The translations under genes and the position numbers were made by a program. Below are positions 31,768 through 41,003 of a DNA stretch of 64,000 bases, in pieces; position 1 is the stretch's first letter; every line of letters starts with the position of its first letter. Where the stretch lies: the NCBI RefSeq assembly GCF_042685745.1, contig NZ_JBHUNT010000001.1, positions 4,712,001-4,776,000 on the forward strand. The letters run 5' to 3'. The notes beneath the pieces were generated by a model. That model was not told where the DNA came from and ran no database searches. It saw only the letters and a list, made by a program, of their open reading frames with translations. This stretch comes from Prauserella_A oleivorans (lineage in GTDB: Bacteria > Actinomycetota > Actinomycetes > Mycobacteriales > Pseudonocardiaceae).

Positions 31768-32403
31768 TCAGAGCAGCAGCGGAAGCAGGGCGTGCCGGCG
31801 CCGCACCACGGCGCCATAGCGGGCGTCGAGCCGCAGCCACGCGTCGGTCGCCGTCACGCGCACCACGTCATCCGTGAGCGACGAGTCGACGAAACCCATG
31901 CCGGACAGTGCGAACAGGCACCGCATCGGCACCTTGATCTCCAGCTCTCCCCCGGTGACGGTCAGCACGGTCTGGTCCATCAGCGACGCGGGCGGTGTGC
32001 CGTGCGGGCCGACGTTCTCGCGGGCGAGCGCGACCCCCTGGTCGGCGAGATCCGAGACCACCGTCGCCGGGAGCGTGTCGACCTGCCGCCAGCCGGTGGC
32101 GGCAGGCAGCTCGGAACGCCAGAGCAGGTCCCGCGGCGGCCCGGGGTCCATCCGCTCCCCCGGGGTGACGGTGAGCGCGGCCAGCAGCTCGGATCCGGAG
32201 ACCGTCACGTCGGCCGGCGTCACCTCACCCTCCACGGCTCGCGTGACCAGCACGTCGAAGGGCGTCATCGACCAGGCTTCCAGGATGCCCGGCGAGCGCA
32301 TGCGCAGCCGCACGACCGCGTTGCCGTCGAGCCGGACCGCCCTGGCGATGAACGCGCCGAGGGTCTCGCGGTCCGCCGCGTCGGGGATCCGCAGCTCAGG
32401 CAC
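31768..32403 (-). CDS. Conserved hypothetical protein, Rv2474c-like
   Basis: A 211-residue protein, no known catalytic motif. GTG at 32403 with GGGAGG six bases upstream. The order of neighbours (thioesterase and gdh upstream) is that of Rv2474c, which supports this identity. The sequence is mostly beta/alpha with many hydrophobic runs (e.g. LRIPDAADRETLGAFIARAV, LEAWSMTPFDVLVTRAV). It overlaps the thioesterase stop by 8 bases, so they are cotranslated. Function unknown. Confidence 0.8.
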   Translation of the reverse strand: MPELRIPDAADRETLGAFIARAVRLDGNAVVRLRMRSPGILEAWSMTPFDVLVTRAVEGEVTPADVTVSGSELLAALTVTPGERMDPGPPRDLLWRSELPAATGWRQVDTLPATVVSDLADQGVALARENVGPHGTPPASLMDQTVLTVTGGELEIKVPMRCLFALSGMGFVDSSLTDDVVRVTATDAWLRLDARYGAVVRRRHALLPLLL

Positions 32404-32830
32404 GGCCGCCTCCCTGCGGGATGCGGGCACCGAGGAACTCGCGTTCGGCGTCGGTGAGCCGGCGCGGCCTCGCCGCGCCCAGGTCGTACGGCGCGAGTGT
32501 GGTCCGCGCCGTCACGGCAACCGGGTCCTGTTCGGACTGTCCGTTGTGGACACGATAGGCGAGGGTGAACGACGCGGCCCGCAGCTCGCTCAACGTGATC
32601 CCGACCCGGATGTCGGTGCCGTTGACCACGACCGGCGCCTTGTAGTCCACGGCGAGCCGCACCACGACGATGCCCTTGGCGAACTCGCCGAGCCCCTCGG
32701 CGGTGGCCTCGTCGAACAGCAGCGGAATGCGCGCCTCTTCCAGCAACGTCACCATGTTCGCGTGGTTGACGTGGCCGAAGACGTCCATGTCCGACCAACG
32801 GGGCCGGACCATCGTCACGTACTCGCTCAT
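32396..32830 (-). CDS. Hot-dog acyl-CoA thioesterase (4HBT family)
   Basis: A 144-residue hot-dog-fold thioesterase that hydrolyses an acyl-CoA. The 4HBT active-site motif RPRWSDMDVFGHVNHANMVT with catalytic Asp is at the N-terminus, and the central helix LLEEARIPLLFDEATAEGLG follows. Matches Rv2475c by position. The ATG at 32830 is two bases after the stop of the glutamate dehydrogenase gene. Substrate unknown. Confidence 0.9.
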   Translation of the reverse strand: MSEYVTMVRPRWSDMDVFGHVNHANMVTLLEEARIPLLFDEATAEGLGEFAKGIVVVRLAVDYKAPVVVNGTDIRVGITLSELRAASFTLAYRVHNGQSEQDPVAVTARTTLAPYDLGAARPRRLTDAEREFLGARIPQGGGRA

Positions 32831-32832
32831 GG

Positions 32833-35800
32833 TCACCGGACCGTGCTGCGGATCTGTCGCGCGGCGACGGAGAGCGTGGCGAGGTCGATCCGCCCGGAGC
32901 GTTCGATCTCCTCCAGCGTCACCCGCGCCCTGGCCAGCCGCGAGGAGTTCGCCTGTTCCCACTGCGCGATCTTGTCCTCGACGGTGTCGTCGGGCTCGCT
33001 GTGCCGCAGGGCGTCCAGCGTGATGGCCCGCAGCGACGAGTACAGGTCGTCGCGCAGCGCCAGCCGGGCGAGCGCGTGCCACCGGTTGTCGCGGCCCAGT
33101 TCGTTGACCGAGTTGAGCATCCGGTCGATCCCGAGGTGGTCGGACAGCGCGAAGTACAGCTCCGCCGTCTCGGCGGGGCTGCGTTCGGTGTCCAGACCGA
33201 CCTCCCGCTCCGCCAGCTCGGCCACCTCGATGACGTCCAGCAGGGAGTAGCCGAACAGCAGCTCGGAGATCCGGGTGGCGAGCTCGGCCGGCGCGCCCTC
33301 GCCCTTGAGCCGGTCCGCCTCCTGACGTGCCGCCTCGGCCTCGCGGCCCCGCAACAACTGACCGATCATCCCGGTGAGCCTGCGCACCGGCTCGCCGAAC
33401 CGGCTGATCTCGGCACCGACGGCCAGCGGCTGCGGCCGGTTGGTGAGGAACCAGCGGGACGCGCGGTCCAGCAACCGGCGGGTCTCCAGCACCATCCGGT
33501 CGGCCACGTCGGAGGGCACGACGTTGTCGAGCGCGGCGATGTCGTGCCACAGCTCCCGCAACCCGTACACTCTGGTGACCACGGCGAACGCCCGCACCGC
33601 GTCGGTCGCCGTCGCGTTGAGCTCCTCGGCCAGCCGGAACGCGTACGAGATGCCCGCCCCGTCGACGACCTCGTTGACCAGCAGCGTCGTCGTGATCTGC
33701 CTGCGCAGCGGATGGACGGCGATCGCGTCGCGGAACCGGTCGCGCAGCGGCGTCGGGAAGTACTCCCCCGCCCGGCGGCTGAACACCTCGACGTCGGGCA
33801 GCTCGCTGGCGAGCAGCTCGTCCTTGAGGTCGAGCTTCACGTGCGCCAGCAAGGTGGCCAGCTCCGGTGAGGTGAGCCCGAGCCCGGCCTTCTCGAGTCG
33901 GCCGAACTCGCCGTCGGACGGCAGCGCCTCCAGGTCGCGGTCGAGCGCGCCCTTGGCCTCCAGCGCGGCGACGAGCCTGCGATGCACCGACAGCATCTGC
34001 GCCGTGTGTGCCCGGGCGACACCGAGCACGGTGTTCTGCCGGTAGTTGTCACGCAGCACGAGCTCGCCGACCTCGTCGGTCATCTCGCCGAGCAGGTCGT
34101 TGCGCTGTTGCCGGCTCAGGTGGCCCGCCGCGACGAGCTGGTCGAGCAGGATCTTGATGTTGACCTCGTGGTCGGAACAGTCCACGCCCGCCGAGTTGTC
34201 GAGCGCGTCCGTGTTGACCTTGCCCCCGTTGCGCGCGAACTCGATCCGCCCGCGCTGGGTGAGCCCGAGGTTGCCGCCCTCACCGACGACCTTGACCCGC
34301 AGCTGACTGCCGTTGACGCGCACCGCGTCGTTCGCCTTGTCACCCGCGTCCGCGTGACTCTCGGTCTCGGCCTTGACGTAGGTGCCGATGCCGCCGTTCC
34401 ACAGCAGGTCGACCGGTGCCTGCAGGATCGCGTGGACGAGCTCGGCGGGTGACATCGCGCGCACGCCGGCGGGCAACCCCAGCGCCTCCCGGACCTGCGG
34501 CGTGATCGGGATGGTCTTGGCGCTGCGCGGATACACCCCGCCGCCCTCGCTGATCAGCGAGCGGTCGTAGTCGTCCCACGTCGAGCGAGGCAGCTCGAAC
34601 AACCGCTTGCGCTCCCGATAGGACGACGCGGCGTCCGGGTTCGGGTCGAGGAAGATGTGCAGGTGGTTGAACGCCGCCACCAGGCGGATGTGTTCGGAGA
34701 GCAACATACCGTTGCCGAACACGTCACCGGCCATGTCGCCGATGCCGACGACGGTGAAGTCCTCGCTCTGCGTGTCCACCCCGAGCTCGCGGAAGTGCCG
34801 TTTGACGCTCTCCCACGCCCCCTTGGCGGTGATGCCCATCGCCTTGTGGTCGTAGCCCATCGAGCCGCCGGAGGCGAACGCGTCGCCGAGCCAGAAGCCG
34901 TAGCTCATGGCGACCTCGTTGGCGATGTCGGAGAACTTCGCGGTGCCCTTGTCGGCGGCCACCACCAGGTAGTTGTCGTCGCCGTCGTACCGGACGACGT
35001 CCCGGGCGGGCACGGTCCGGCCCTCGACGAGGTTGTCGGTGAGATCGAGCAGGCCGGAGATGAACATGCGGTAGCACGCGATGCCCTCCGCCTGGTAGGC
35101 CTCCCGGTCCAGACCGGGGTCGCCCGTCGGTGCGGGCGGGCGCTTCACGACGAACCCGCCCTTCGCGCCCACGGGGACGATGACGGCGTTCTTCACGGCC
35201 TGCGCCTTGACGAGGCCGAGGATCTCGGTGCGGAAGTCCTCCCGGCGGTCCGACCAGCGCAGGCCGCCCCGCGCCACCGAGCCGAACCGCAGATGGACAC
35301 CCTCCACCCGCGGCGAGTAGACGAAGATCTCGTACGCGGGCCGGGGTTCGGGCAGGTCCGGCACCTGCTGCGGGTCCAATTTGAACGCCAGATACGGCCG
35401 CGGGGCGCCGTGGCCATCGGTGACCCAGTAGTTGGTCCGCAGCGTCGCGACGATCACGGACAGCAGCCTGCGCAGGATGCGGTCCTCGTCGAGACTCGTC
35501 ACCGCGTCGATCATCGTGTTGATCTCGGCGATCTGGGCCTGACACTGGTCGTCGCGCTGCCCGTCCTCCGGCTGCCCGGGCCGGAACCGTGTCTCGAACA
35601 GCCGCACCAGCGCGGTGGCGACGTCCGTGTGCGCGAGCACCGCGTTCTCGACGTAGTTCTGTGAGTACGGCGTGCCGGCCTGGCGCAGGTACCGCGCGTA
35701 GGCCCGCAGCACCGCCGCCTGCCGCCACGTGAGACCGGCACGCAGCACGAGCGCGTTGAAGCCGTCGACCTCGCAGTCACCGCGCCAGGCGGCGGCGAAC

Positions 35801-37818
35801 GCGTCCTGGAAACGCACCCGCAGGTCGTGCTCCGGCTTCTCGCCCATCGCCTCGAGCACCCTCGACTCGATGCGGAGGCCGAAGTCGTAGATCCACAGCC
35901 GGCCGCCGTCCTCGCGGGTGAGCTCGTAGGGTCGCTCGTCGACCACCTCGACGCCCATGCGCTGCAGCAGCGGCAACACGGTCGACAGCGTGACGCCCTC
36001 GCCGCTGAGGTAGAGCTTGAACCGGCGTTCACCGGGCACGGCGCCGTCCGGGAGGTAGAACGACATCCGCACGTCGTCCGGCCCGGTGAGCGCCTCGAGC
36101 GTGCGGAGGTCGGCGAGCGCGGTCTCGGCGGAGAAGTCCTCCTTGTACGCCTCGGGAAACACGGTGGCGTACCGCTGCCCCTGCTCGGTGGCCGATTCCT
36201 CGCCGGCGAAGGTCACCGCCTTGCCGTCGCCGGCCCGCTCCCGGCGTTCGGCGAGGATCGCCTCCACCATCAGGTCGTCCCAGCTGCGCACGGCCTCGTT
36301 GAGCCGTTCCTGGATGCGCAGGGTGTCCGGCTCGATGGGGGTGCCCGGGTCGGTGTGGACGGTGAAGTGGACCTGCGCGAGCAAGGTCTCGCCCAGCCGG
36401 GTGGCGTACTCGAGGTGGGTGCCCTCCAGTTCCTCGAGCAGCACCTCCTGCATCGCCAGGCGGGAGCGCGTGGTGTAGCGGTCGCGGGGCAGGAACACCA
36501 GGCAGGAGAAGAACCGCCCGTACGGGTCGCGGCGCAGGAACAGCCGCAGCCGGCGCCGGTCGGCCAGCGTGATGGCGCCGGTGGCGGTCGCGTACAGCGA
36601 GTCGGCGTCGGCGGAGAACAGGTCCGCCCGCGGCCAGTTCTGCAGCACCTCCAGCATCCGCTGGCCGGAGTAGGACTCCATGGGGAAGCCGGCGCGGTGG
36701 ATGACCTCGCGAACCCGGCGCTCGACGACCGGGATGTCGAGGACGTCCTCGTGCAGCGCGGAAGTGGTGAACATCCCGAGGAACCGGTGCTCGCCGTTGA
36801 CGTTGCCGTGCTCGTCGAACGTCTTGACGCCGATGTAGTACGGATACACCGGACGGTGCACAGTGGACGGCGCGCTGGCCTGGGTGAGGACGAGGAGATT
36901 CGGCGCGAGCGCCTGGGCCGCCGTGTCAGGTCCGGCGGTGAGACTGCGCGCGGCGAGGCTGTCCTGCCGCAGGACACCGAGGCCGGAGGCGAGCACGGCG
37001 CGCAGGGCGGGTTCTCCGCTGTCGGGGTCGCGGACCACCTCGTAGTGCCGGTAGCCGAGGAAGGTCAGGTGGCCCTCGGCGAGCCAGCGCAGCAGCTGGG
37101 CTCCATCGTGGACCTCCTCGCGCGGCAACGGTGGCGGCGCGGCGTCGAGCTCGTCGGCGATCGCGCGCGCCGTCTCGACCATCTTCTGCGCGTCCTCGAC
37201 GACCTCCCGGACGTCCCCGAGCACCGACCTGAGCCGGTTGTCGATCTCGCGGGCACGGTCAGGGTCGCTGATGGAGTCGATCTCCAGGTACATCCAGGAT
37301 TCGACGGTGGCGCCCTGCGGCGGCTCGGCGACGTCGGCCAGCGGGTGGACGTCGAGGAGCCGGCCGGTGACGTCGCGGCTGACCACGACGATCGGGTGGA
37401 CGATGCGCTGTACCTGCACGCCACCGCGGGAGAGCTCGGCGGCCACGGAGTCCACGAGGTACGGCATGTCGTCCGTGACGAGCTGGATGACGGTGGCCTC
37501 GCTGGTCCAGCCGTCCTCGGCCGCGGTCGGGTTGAGCAGGCGCACGGCGGGACGCCCGGGAACACGGCGCTCGGCGAGCTGGAGATGGGAGCGTACGGCC
37601 GCGACGAGGTCCGCCGGGGGCTCGCCGATGATCTCCTCGGCGGGGATGAGCCGGTAGTAGAGCCGGACGAGATCGGCGATGTCCGGCGCCTCGGCGGCGG
37701 CCGCGTCGACGAGCTCGTCGCGGATCTGCTCCGGGCTGCGCGGCCTGCGCGCGGCGCGCGTATCCCCGGACCCCTCCGAGGGGCGAGTCGAGACACCGGT
37801 CGAGCTCATGTCGGGCAA
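32833..37818 (-). CDS. gdh: NAD-specific glutamate dehydrogenase, large (GDH180) type
   Basis: A 1661-residue enzyme, oxidising glutamate to 2-oxoglutarate and ammonia with NAD+, counterpart of Rv2476c. The N-terminal ~700 residues carry ACT-like regulatory segments (VIQLVTDDMPYLVDSVAAEL). The catalytic part has VKNAVIVPVGAKGGFVVKRP (substrate Lys), DLTDNLVEGRTVPARDVVRY and the dinucleotide region FTVVGIGDMAGDVFGNGMLL. The C-terminal helical region ends at the thioesterase gene. Start is a TTG at 37818 with GGAGAG five bases upstream; an ATG at 37809 has no such site. Regulation by the Odhl/GarA-type FHA switch is known for mycobacteria. Confidence 0.95.
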   Translation of the reverse strand: MPDMSSTGVSTRPSEGSGDTRAARRPRSPEQIRDELVDAAAAEAPDIADLVRLYYRLIPAEEIIGEPPADLVAAVRSHLQLAERRVPGRPAVRLLNPTAAEDGWTSEATVIQLVTDDMPYLVDSVAAELSRGGVQVQRIVHPIVVVSRDVTGRLLDVHPLADVAEPPQGATVESWMYLEIDSISDPDRAREIDNRLRSVLGDVREVVEDAQKMVETARAIADELDAAPPPLPREEVHDGAQLLRWLAEGHLTFLGYRHYEVVRDPDSGEPALRAVLASGLGVLRQDSLAARSLTAGPDTAAQALAPNLLVLTQASAPSTVHRPVYPYYIGVKTFDEHGNVNGEHRFLGMFTTSALHEDVLDIPVVERRVREVIHRAGFPMESYSGQRMLEVLQNWPRADLFSADADSLYATATGAITLADRRRLRLFLRRDPYGRFFSCLVFLPRDRYTTRSRLAMQEVLLEELEGTHLEYATRLGETLLAQVHFTVHTDPGTPIEPDTLRIQERLNEAVRSWDDLMVEAILAERRERAGDGKAVTFAGEESATEQGQRYATVFPEAYKEDFSAETALADLRTLEALTGPDDVRMSFYLPDGAVPGERRFKLYLSGEGVTLSTVLPLLQRMGVEVVDERPYELTREDGGRLWIYDFGLRIESRVLEAMGEKPEHDLRVRFQDAFAAAWRGDCEVDGFNALVLRAGLTWRQAAVLRAYARYLRQAGTPYSQNYVENAVLAHTDVATALVRLFETRFRPGQPEDGQRDDQCQAQIAEINTMIDAVTSLDEDRILRRLLSVIVATLRTNYWVTDGHGAPRPYLAFKLDPQQVPDLPEPRPAYEIFVYSPRVEGVHLRFGSVARGGLRWSDRREDFRTEILGLVKAQAVKNAVIVPVGAKGGFVVKRPPAPTGDPGLDREAYQAEGIACYRMFISGLLDLTDNLVEGRTVPARDVVRYDGDDNYLVVAADKGTAKFSDIANEVAMSYGFWLGDAFASGGSMGYDHKAMGITAKGAWESVKRHFRELGVDTQSEDFTVVGIGDMAGDVFGNGMLLSEHIRLVAAFNHLHIFLDPNPDAASSYRERKRLFELPRSTWDDYDRSLISEGGGVYPRSAKTIPITPQVREALGLPAGVRAMSPAELVHAILQAPVDLLWNGGIGTYVKAETESHADAGDKANDAVRVNGSQLRVKVVGEGGNLGLTQRGRIEFARNGGKVNTDALDNSAGVDCSDHEVNIKILLDQLVAAGHLSRQQRNDLLGEMTDEVGELVLRDNYRQNTVLGVARAHTAQMLSVHRRLVAALEAKGALDRDLEALPSDGEFGRLEKAGLGLTSPELATLLAHVKLDLKDELLASELPDVEVFSRRAGEYFPTPLRDRFRDAIAVHPLRRQITTTLLVNEVVDGAGISYAFRLAEELNATATDAVRAFAVVTRVYGLRELWHDIAALDNVVPSDVADRMVLETRRLLDRASRWFLTNRPQPLAVGAEISRFGEPVRRLTGMIGQLLRGREAEAARQEADRLKGEGAPAELATRISELLFGYSLLDVIEVAELAEREVGLDTERSPAETAELYFALSDHLGIDRMLNSVNELGRDNRWHALARLALRDDLYSSLRAITLDALRHSEPDDTVEDKIAQWEQANSSRLARARVTLEEIERSGRIDLATLSVAARQIRSTVR

Positions 37819-37923
37819 CGCAACTCTCCACTCCTGGCCTGGCCACCGCGATGTGCCGATTCAGTGGTTACCTTACTGTGACGGCCCGAAACGCAGTGCA
37901 GTGCCAGGATGCCGGGTCCACGG

Positions 37924-40815
37924 TCAGTGGTCGCCGCGGTGCCTGCGGCCGTTGACCGCGCGTGGCTGATCGCGGTCCCCGTCGTCGGCGCCGAACCGTG
38001 TCGCGAGTGCCGCGGCTCCCGACGTGCTCGCGTGGTGCTCGGCCAGCGCCCGCGCGAGCAGCTCCGCCAGCCCGGCATCCGGCGGCGGATCGTCGAGCGG
38101 GAGGGCCGGTGCCGGGTCGGTGCTGTCCTGGACGGGCTCGGCGACGTCGCTCTCGGGGCGCAGCTCGTCCAGCGGCGCGAGCGACGGCGGCAGCCGGAGC
38201 CGGGGCAACCACCCGTAGCCGTCGGACGGCAGGCCCGTGCTGTCGTCGTCGAACGGCGATTCGCGGTGGTCACCGGATGCCGACCCGGAGGTCTCCGCGG
38301 CCGCGGACCGGTTGCCGGTGTCGGTGCTGGGTTCGCGGGTGTCGCCGGTGGTGCCGATGCCGGTCGCGCCGGTGTCGGTCGTGGCGATGCCGGTCGTGGG
38401 CGCGCCGGTCTGTTCCGCGTCGCCGCTGCTGTCCGTACCGCGGGCGTCCGTCTCCCCGGTGCCGTATGTCCCGTCAACGCCCCCGTCGCCGGCGCCGTGC
38501 GTCCCGCCGCCGACCGGGTCCCCGGTGCCGTGTGCGTCAGCCCGGTTCAGGGCGTCGTCGGAGCGGGGGTCACCCGGATCGCTTGCCGCCCCGGCGAAGT
38601 CGGCGGAGTCGGCGATGGCGAGCCGCTCCGGCTCACCGGACTCGGCTGCTGCCCTCCGACCACGCTCGCCGGAATCGCCCTCGGCAGCGCGCCGCCGCCC
38701 GCCTCCGGTGAGCGAGATGCCGAGGCGGTCGAACACCGACCGCGCGGCCACGGAACCGTGTTCGGCATCGTGCCGCCGCGCACGTCGTCCCGGCCCCGAC
38801 TCGCCGTATCCGAGATGATCGGTGCCACGCGCGGAGGTGGTCGAGCCGTCCTCGTGCGACTCGGTGTGCCTGGCGGAGTGGCTCGCCGCCTCGGCCGCGC
38901 CCTGCCCGGCGGTACCGCCGGGCTCTCCGCCCCGCGCCGACTCGCTAGGCGGACTGGCGATGTCCGAATCGGTGCCCGCCTGGGTTTCGGTGGAATGCCG
39001 GGAGACAGTGAAGGCAGGTTCGGTGGCCCAGTCGGACGGGACGCCACCGCCGTCACCGCCGACCGCGCTCCGCACCTCGTCACGGGCGGATTCGGCAGGG
39101 CCCGGCTGGTCGGCGCGAGCCCCGCCCAGGCCCCGGCTCGGTTCACTGTGTTCCGCTGCGCTGCCCGGCTCGTCCGCACGGGCGGTCTCGGGCTTCCCGG
39201 TCGGCGCGGTTGCGCGAGCCGACCCGGCTGTCGCCGTCCTGGCGGAGTCGTGGCTCCACCGGTTGACCACGCTCGCACCCAGCGGAGCCGAGTGCCGCAC
39301 AGCACGGGACCCGTTCCCCCCGTTCGTCGGCGCCTCGGAACTGTGTGCGCCGCTCGCGGTCACGGGTGTGAGGATTGCGGTGGCCTCCACATCGGCCGAG
39401 CGTGCCGCCGCTTCGTGTTCCGGTGGCAGCCGCAGCATCGGCAGTACGACGCGTGGCCGCGGCGGGGAGTCCGATGTGGACTCGCTGTCGGAACCGCGGG
39501 TCGACGCCGCGGCAGGTGCCGGTGCCGGCGCATCGGTCTCGGCGGGCACGGCGTGTGCGGGCACGGCCTCGGCGGCGCGATCCGAATGCGCCTGCGCGGG
39601 CGCCGACGTGCCGGCCTGCGCGTCGGATTGCTGCTGAGCCGTTCGCGCCATGCTCGCTCGGGCGGCCGAGGCGATGACGTCGGCCAGGTCAACGGGAGCC
39701 TGTTCCCCCGAACCGAACTCGCTGGTGAGCACGGCACGGGCCTGACTGCGCGCGCGGGCGTATCGCTGTTCGGCCGCGCGGGCGTTGTGCAGGCACGTGA
39801 CGGCTTCGGACGCCTGGCCGACGCGTTCCTCGACGTTCGCGAGCTCCAGCCACAACCGGGAGGCGAGGGCGTGGAGGTCGTGCCGCGACACGTTGTACAA
39901 CGCGTCGCGCAGCATCCGGCCTGCCGATTCGGCGGCGCCGTTGCACTGCAGGACCCGCGTCGCGAGAGCCAGGCGCAGCCAGCCGGCGGGAGCGACGGCA
40001 GCGGCACGCTCGGGCGCGTCCAGCAGTGGCTGCGCGACCTCCAGGGCGAGCTCACCCTCCCCGCGATCGAGCAACGCGCACACGAGTTCCAGGACGAGCC
40101 GGACCCGGGCGAGACCGCCGTCGGTGTCCGGATCCTCCAGGTGGTCGAGGAACCCGATGCCGGTGCGGGCCGCGTCCGCCGCACCCATCACGTCGCCGTG
40201 CCTGCGCCGGTGAGCGGATACGCTGATCCGGATGAGCGCCCTGGCGACGAGCTTGTCGTCGACGCTGAGGGTGTCGTCGCCGGAGACGATGCGATCGCCC
40301 TCCAGGAGCACTCGGTCGAGTTCCGGTTTGCGCCCGAGCGTGCCGAGACAGCCGACCAGGTGGCACAGCGCCGTCGCCCGCTGGACCGACGAGAGGCCCG
40401 CGACCGTCAGCACCGGGCGGAGGATGGCCAGCCCGGTCAGGGGCGCGCCGACACTGCGCGCGCACACGGCGAGGTCCGTCCGTAGCTGGGCCGCCAGCAC
40501 CGGCTGCCCCGCGTCCTCGGCGGCACGCAACGCCGCCACCGCACGCCCGACTGTCGATGCCCGGTGGCCGAGCCGCACGCGAGCATGCACGACGAGCGCC
40601 TCGGCCCTCACCCACAGCTCGTTCGCGCCGGCCGTCTCCGCCAGCGCGGCCGCCCGTTCGCCCAGCACCAACGCGAGCTCCGGTGCACGCAGCTCCAGGG
40701 CGTCGGCACGTTCGAGCAGGCGCTCCACAGAATCCAGTCCACCGACGGCACCGTTGTGAACAGCGGCTTCGCGGTCATGCACCGCGTTCGTGCTCGAGTG
40801 CTGAGTGGCTACCAC
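37924..40815 (-). CDS. TPR protein with long disordered C-terminal region
   Basis: A 963-residue protein. Residues about 25-385 are a helical tetratricopeptide-like array (e.g. RAPELALVLGERAAALAETA, SRLWLELANVEERVGQASEA). From about 400 to 860 the sequence is low-complexity, rich in Ala/Ser/Gly/Asp/Glu/Thr and short repeats such as GTG, GDP and DTG, clearly disordered. Two LRLPP elements, LPMLRLPPEHE (about 450) and LPRLRLPPSLAPLDE (about 870-885), bracket it. The end has a helical DAGLAELLARALAEHH. No signal or membrane segment. In this position mycobacteria have no such gene. A long antisense frame (858 codons) is a composition artefact. Role unknown; a scaffold or assembly hub fits. Confidence 0.85.
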   Translation of the reverse strand: MVATQHSSTNAVHDREAAVHNGAVGGLDSVERLLERADALELRAPELALVLGERAAALAETAGANELWVRAEALVVHARVRLGHRASTVGRAVAALRAAEDAGQPVLAAQLRTDLAVCARSVGAPLTGLAILRPVLTVAGLSSVQRATALCHLVGCLGTLGRKPELDRVLLEGDRIVSGDDTLSVDDKLVARALIRISVSAHRRRHGDVMGAADAARTGIGFLDHLEDPDTDGGLARVRLVLELVCALLDRGEGELALEVAQPLLDAPERAAAVAPAGWLRLALATRVLQCNGAAESAGRMLRDALYNVSRHDLHALASRLWLELANVEERVGQASEAVTCLHNARAAEQRYARARSQARAVLTSEFGSGEQAPVDLADVIASAARASMARTAQQQSDAQAGTSAPAQAHSDRAAEAVPAHAVPAETDAPAPAPAAASTRGSDSESTSDSPPRPRVVLPMLRLPPEHEAAARSADVEATAILTPVTASGAHSSEAPTNGGNGSRAVRHSAPLGASVVNRWSHDSARTATAGSARATAPTGKPETARADEPGSAAEHSEPSRGLGGARADQPGPAESARDEVRSAVGGDGGGVPSDWATEPAFTVSRHSTETQAGTDSDIASPPSESARGGEPGGTAGQGAAEAASHSARHTESHEDGSTTSARGTDHLGYGESGPGRRARRHDAEHGSVAARSVFDRLGISLTGGGRRRAAEGDSGERGRRAAAESGEPERLAIADSADFAGAASDPGDPRSDDALNRADAHGTGDPVGGGTHGAGDGGVDGTYGTGETDARGTDSSGDAEQTGAPTTGIATTDTGATGIGTTGDTREPSTDTGNRSAAAETSGSASGDHRESPFDDDSTGLPSDGYGWLPRLRLPPSLAPLDELRPESDVAEPVQDSTDPAPALPLDDPPPDAGLAELLARALAEHHASTSGAAALATRFGADDGDRDQPRAVNGRRHRGDH

Positions 40816-41003
40816 GGGGACTCCGCTCTGTGAGGGCTATTCACATTCCAGCAGACGGGCGCGCCCTCACGTCGACGGAGGTCCGCCCGCGGCCGCTGTC
40901 CCCGGACGGCAGCCGACTCTCAGCCGGCCGCCGGCCCGGGACTGCCCGAACATATCCGACACGTTGGCTCCGGGGCGCTCGTTCAGCCCAGCCGTCTCCT
41001 CGG

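Noticed and set aside
37909..40485. An 858-codon open frame on the plus strand
   Set aside because: It is antisense to the TPR gene and has no domain or ribosome site; the high GC content keeps it open.
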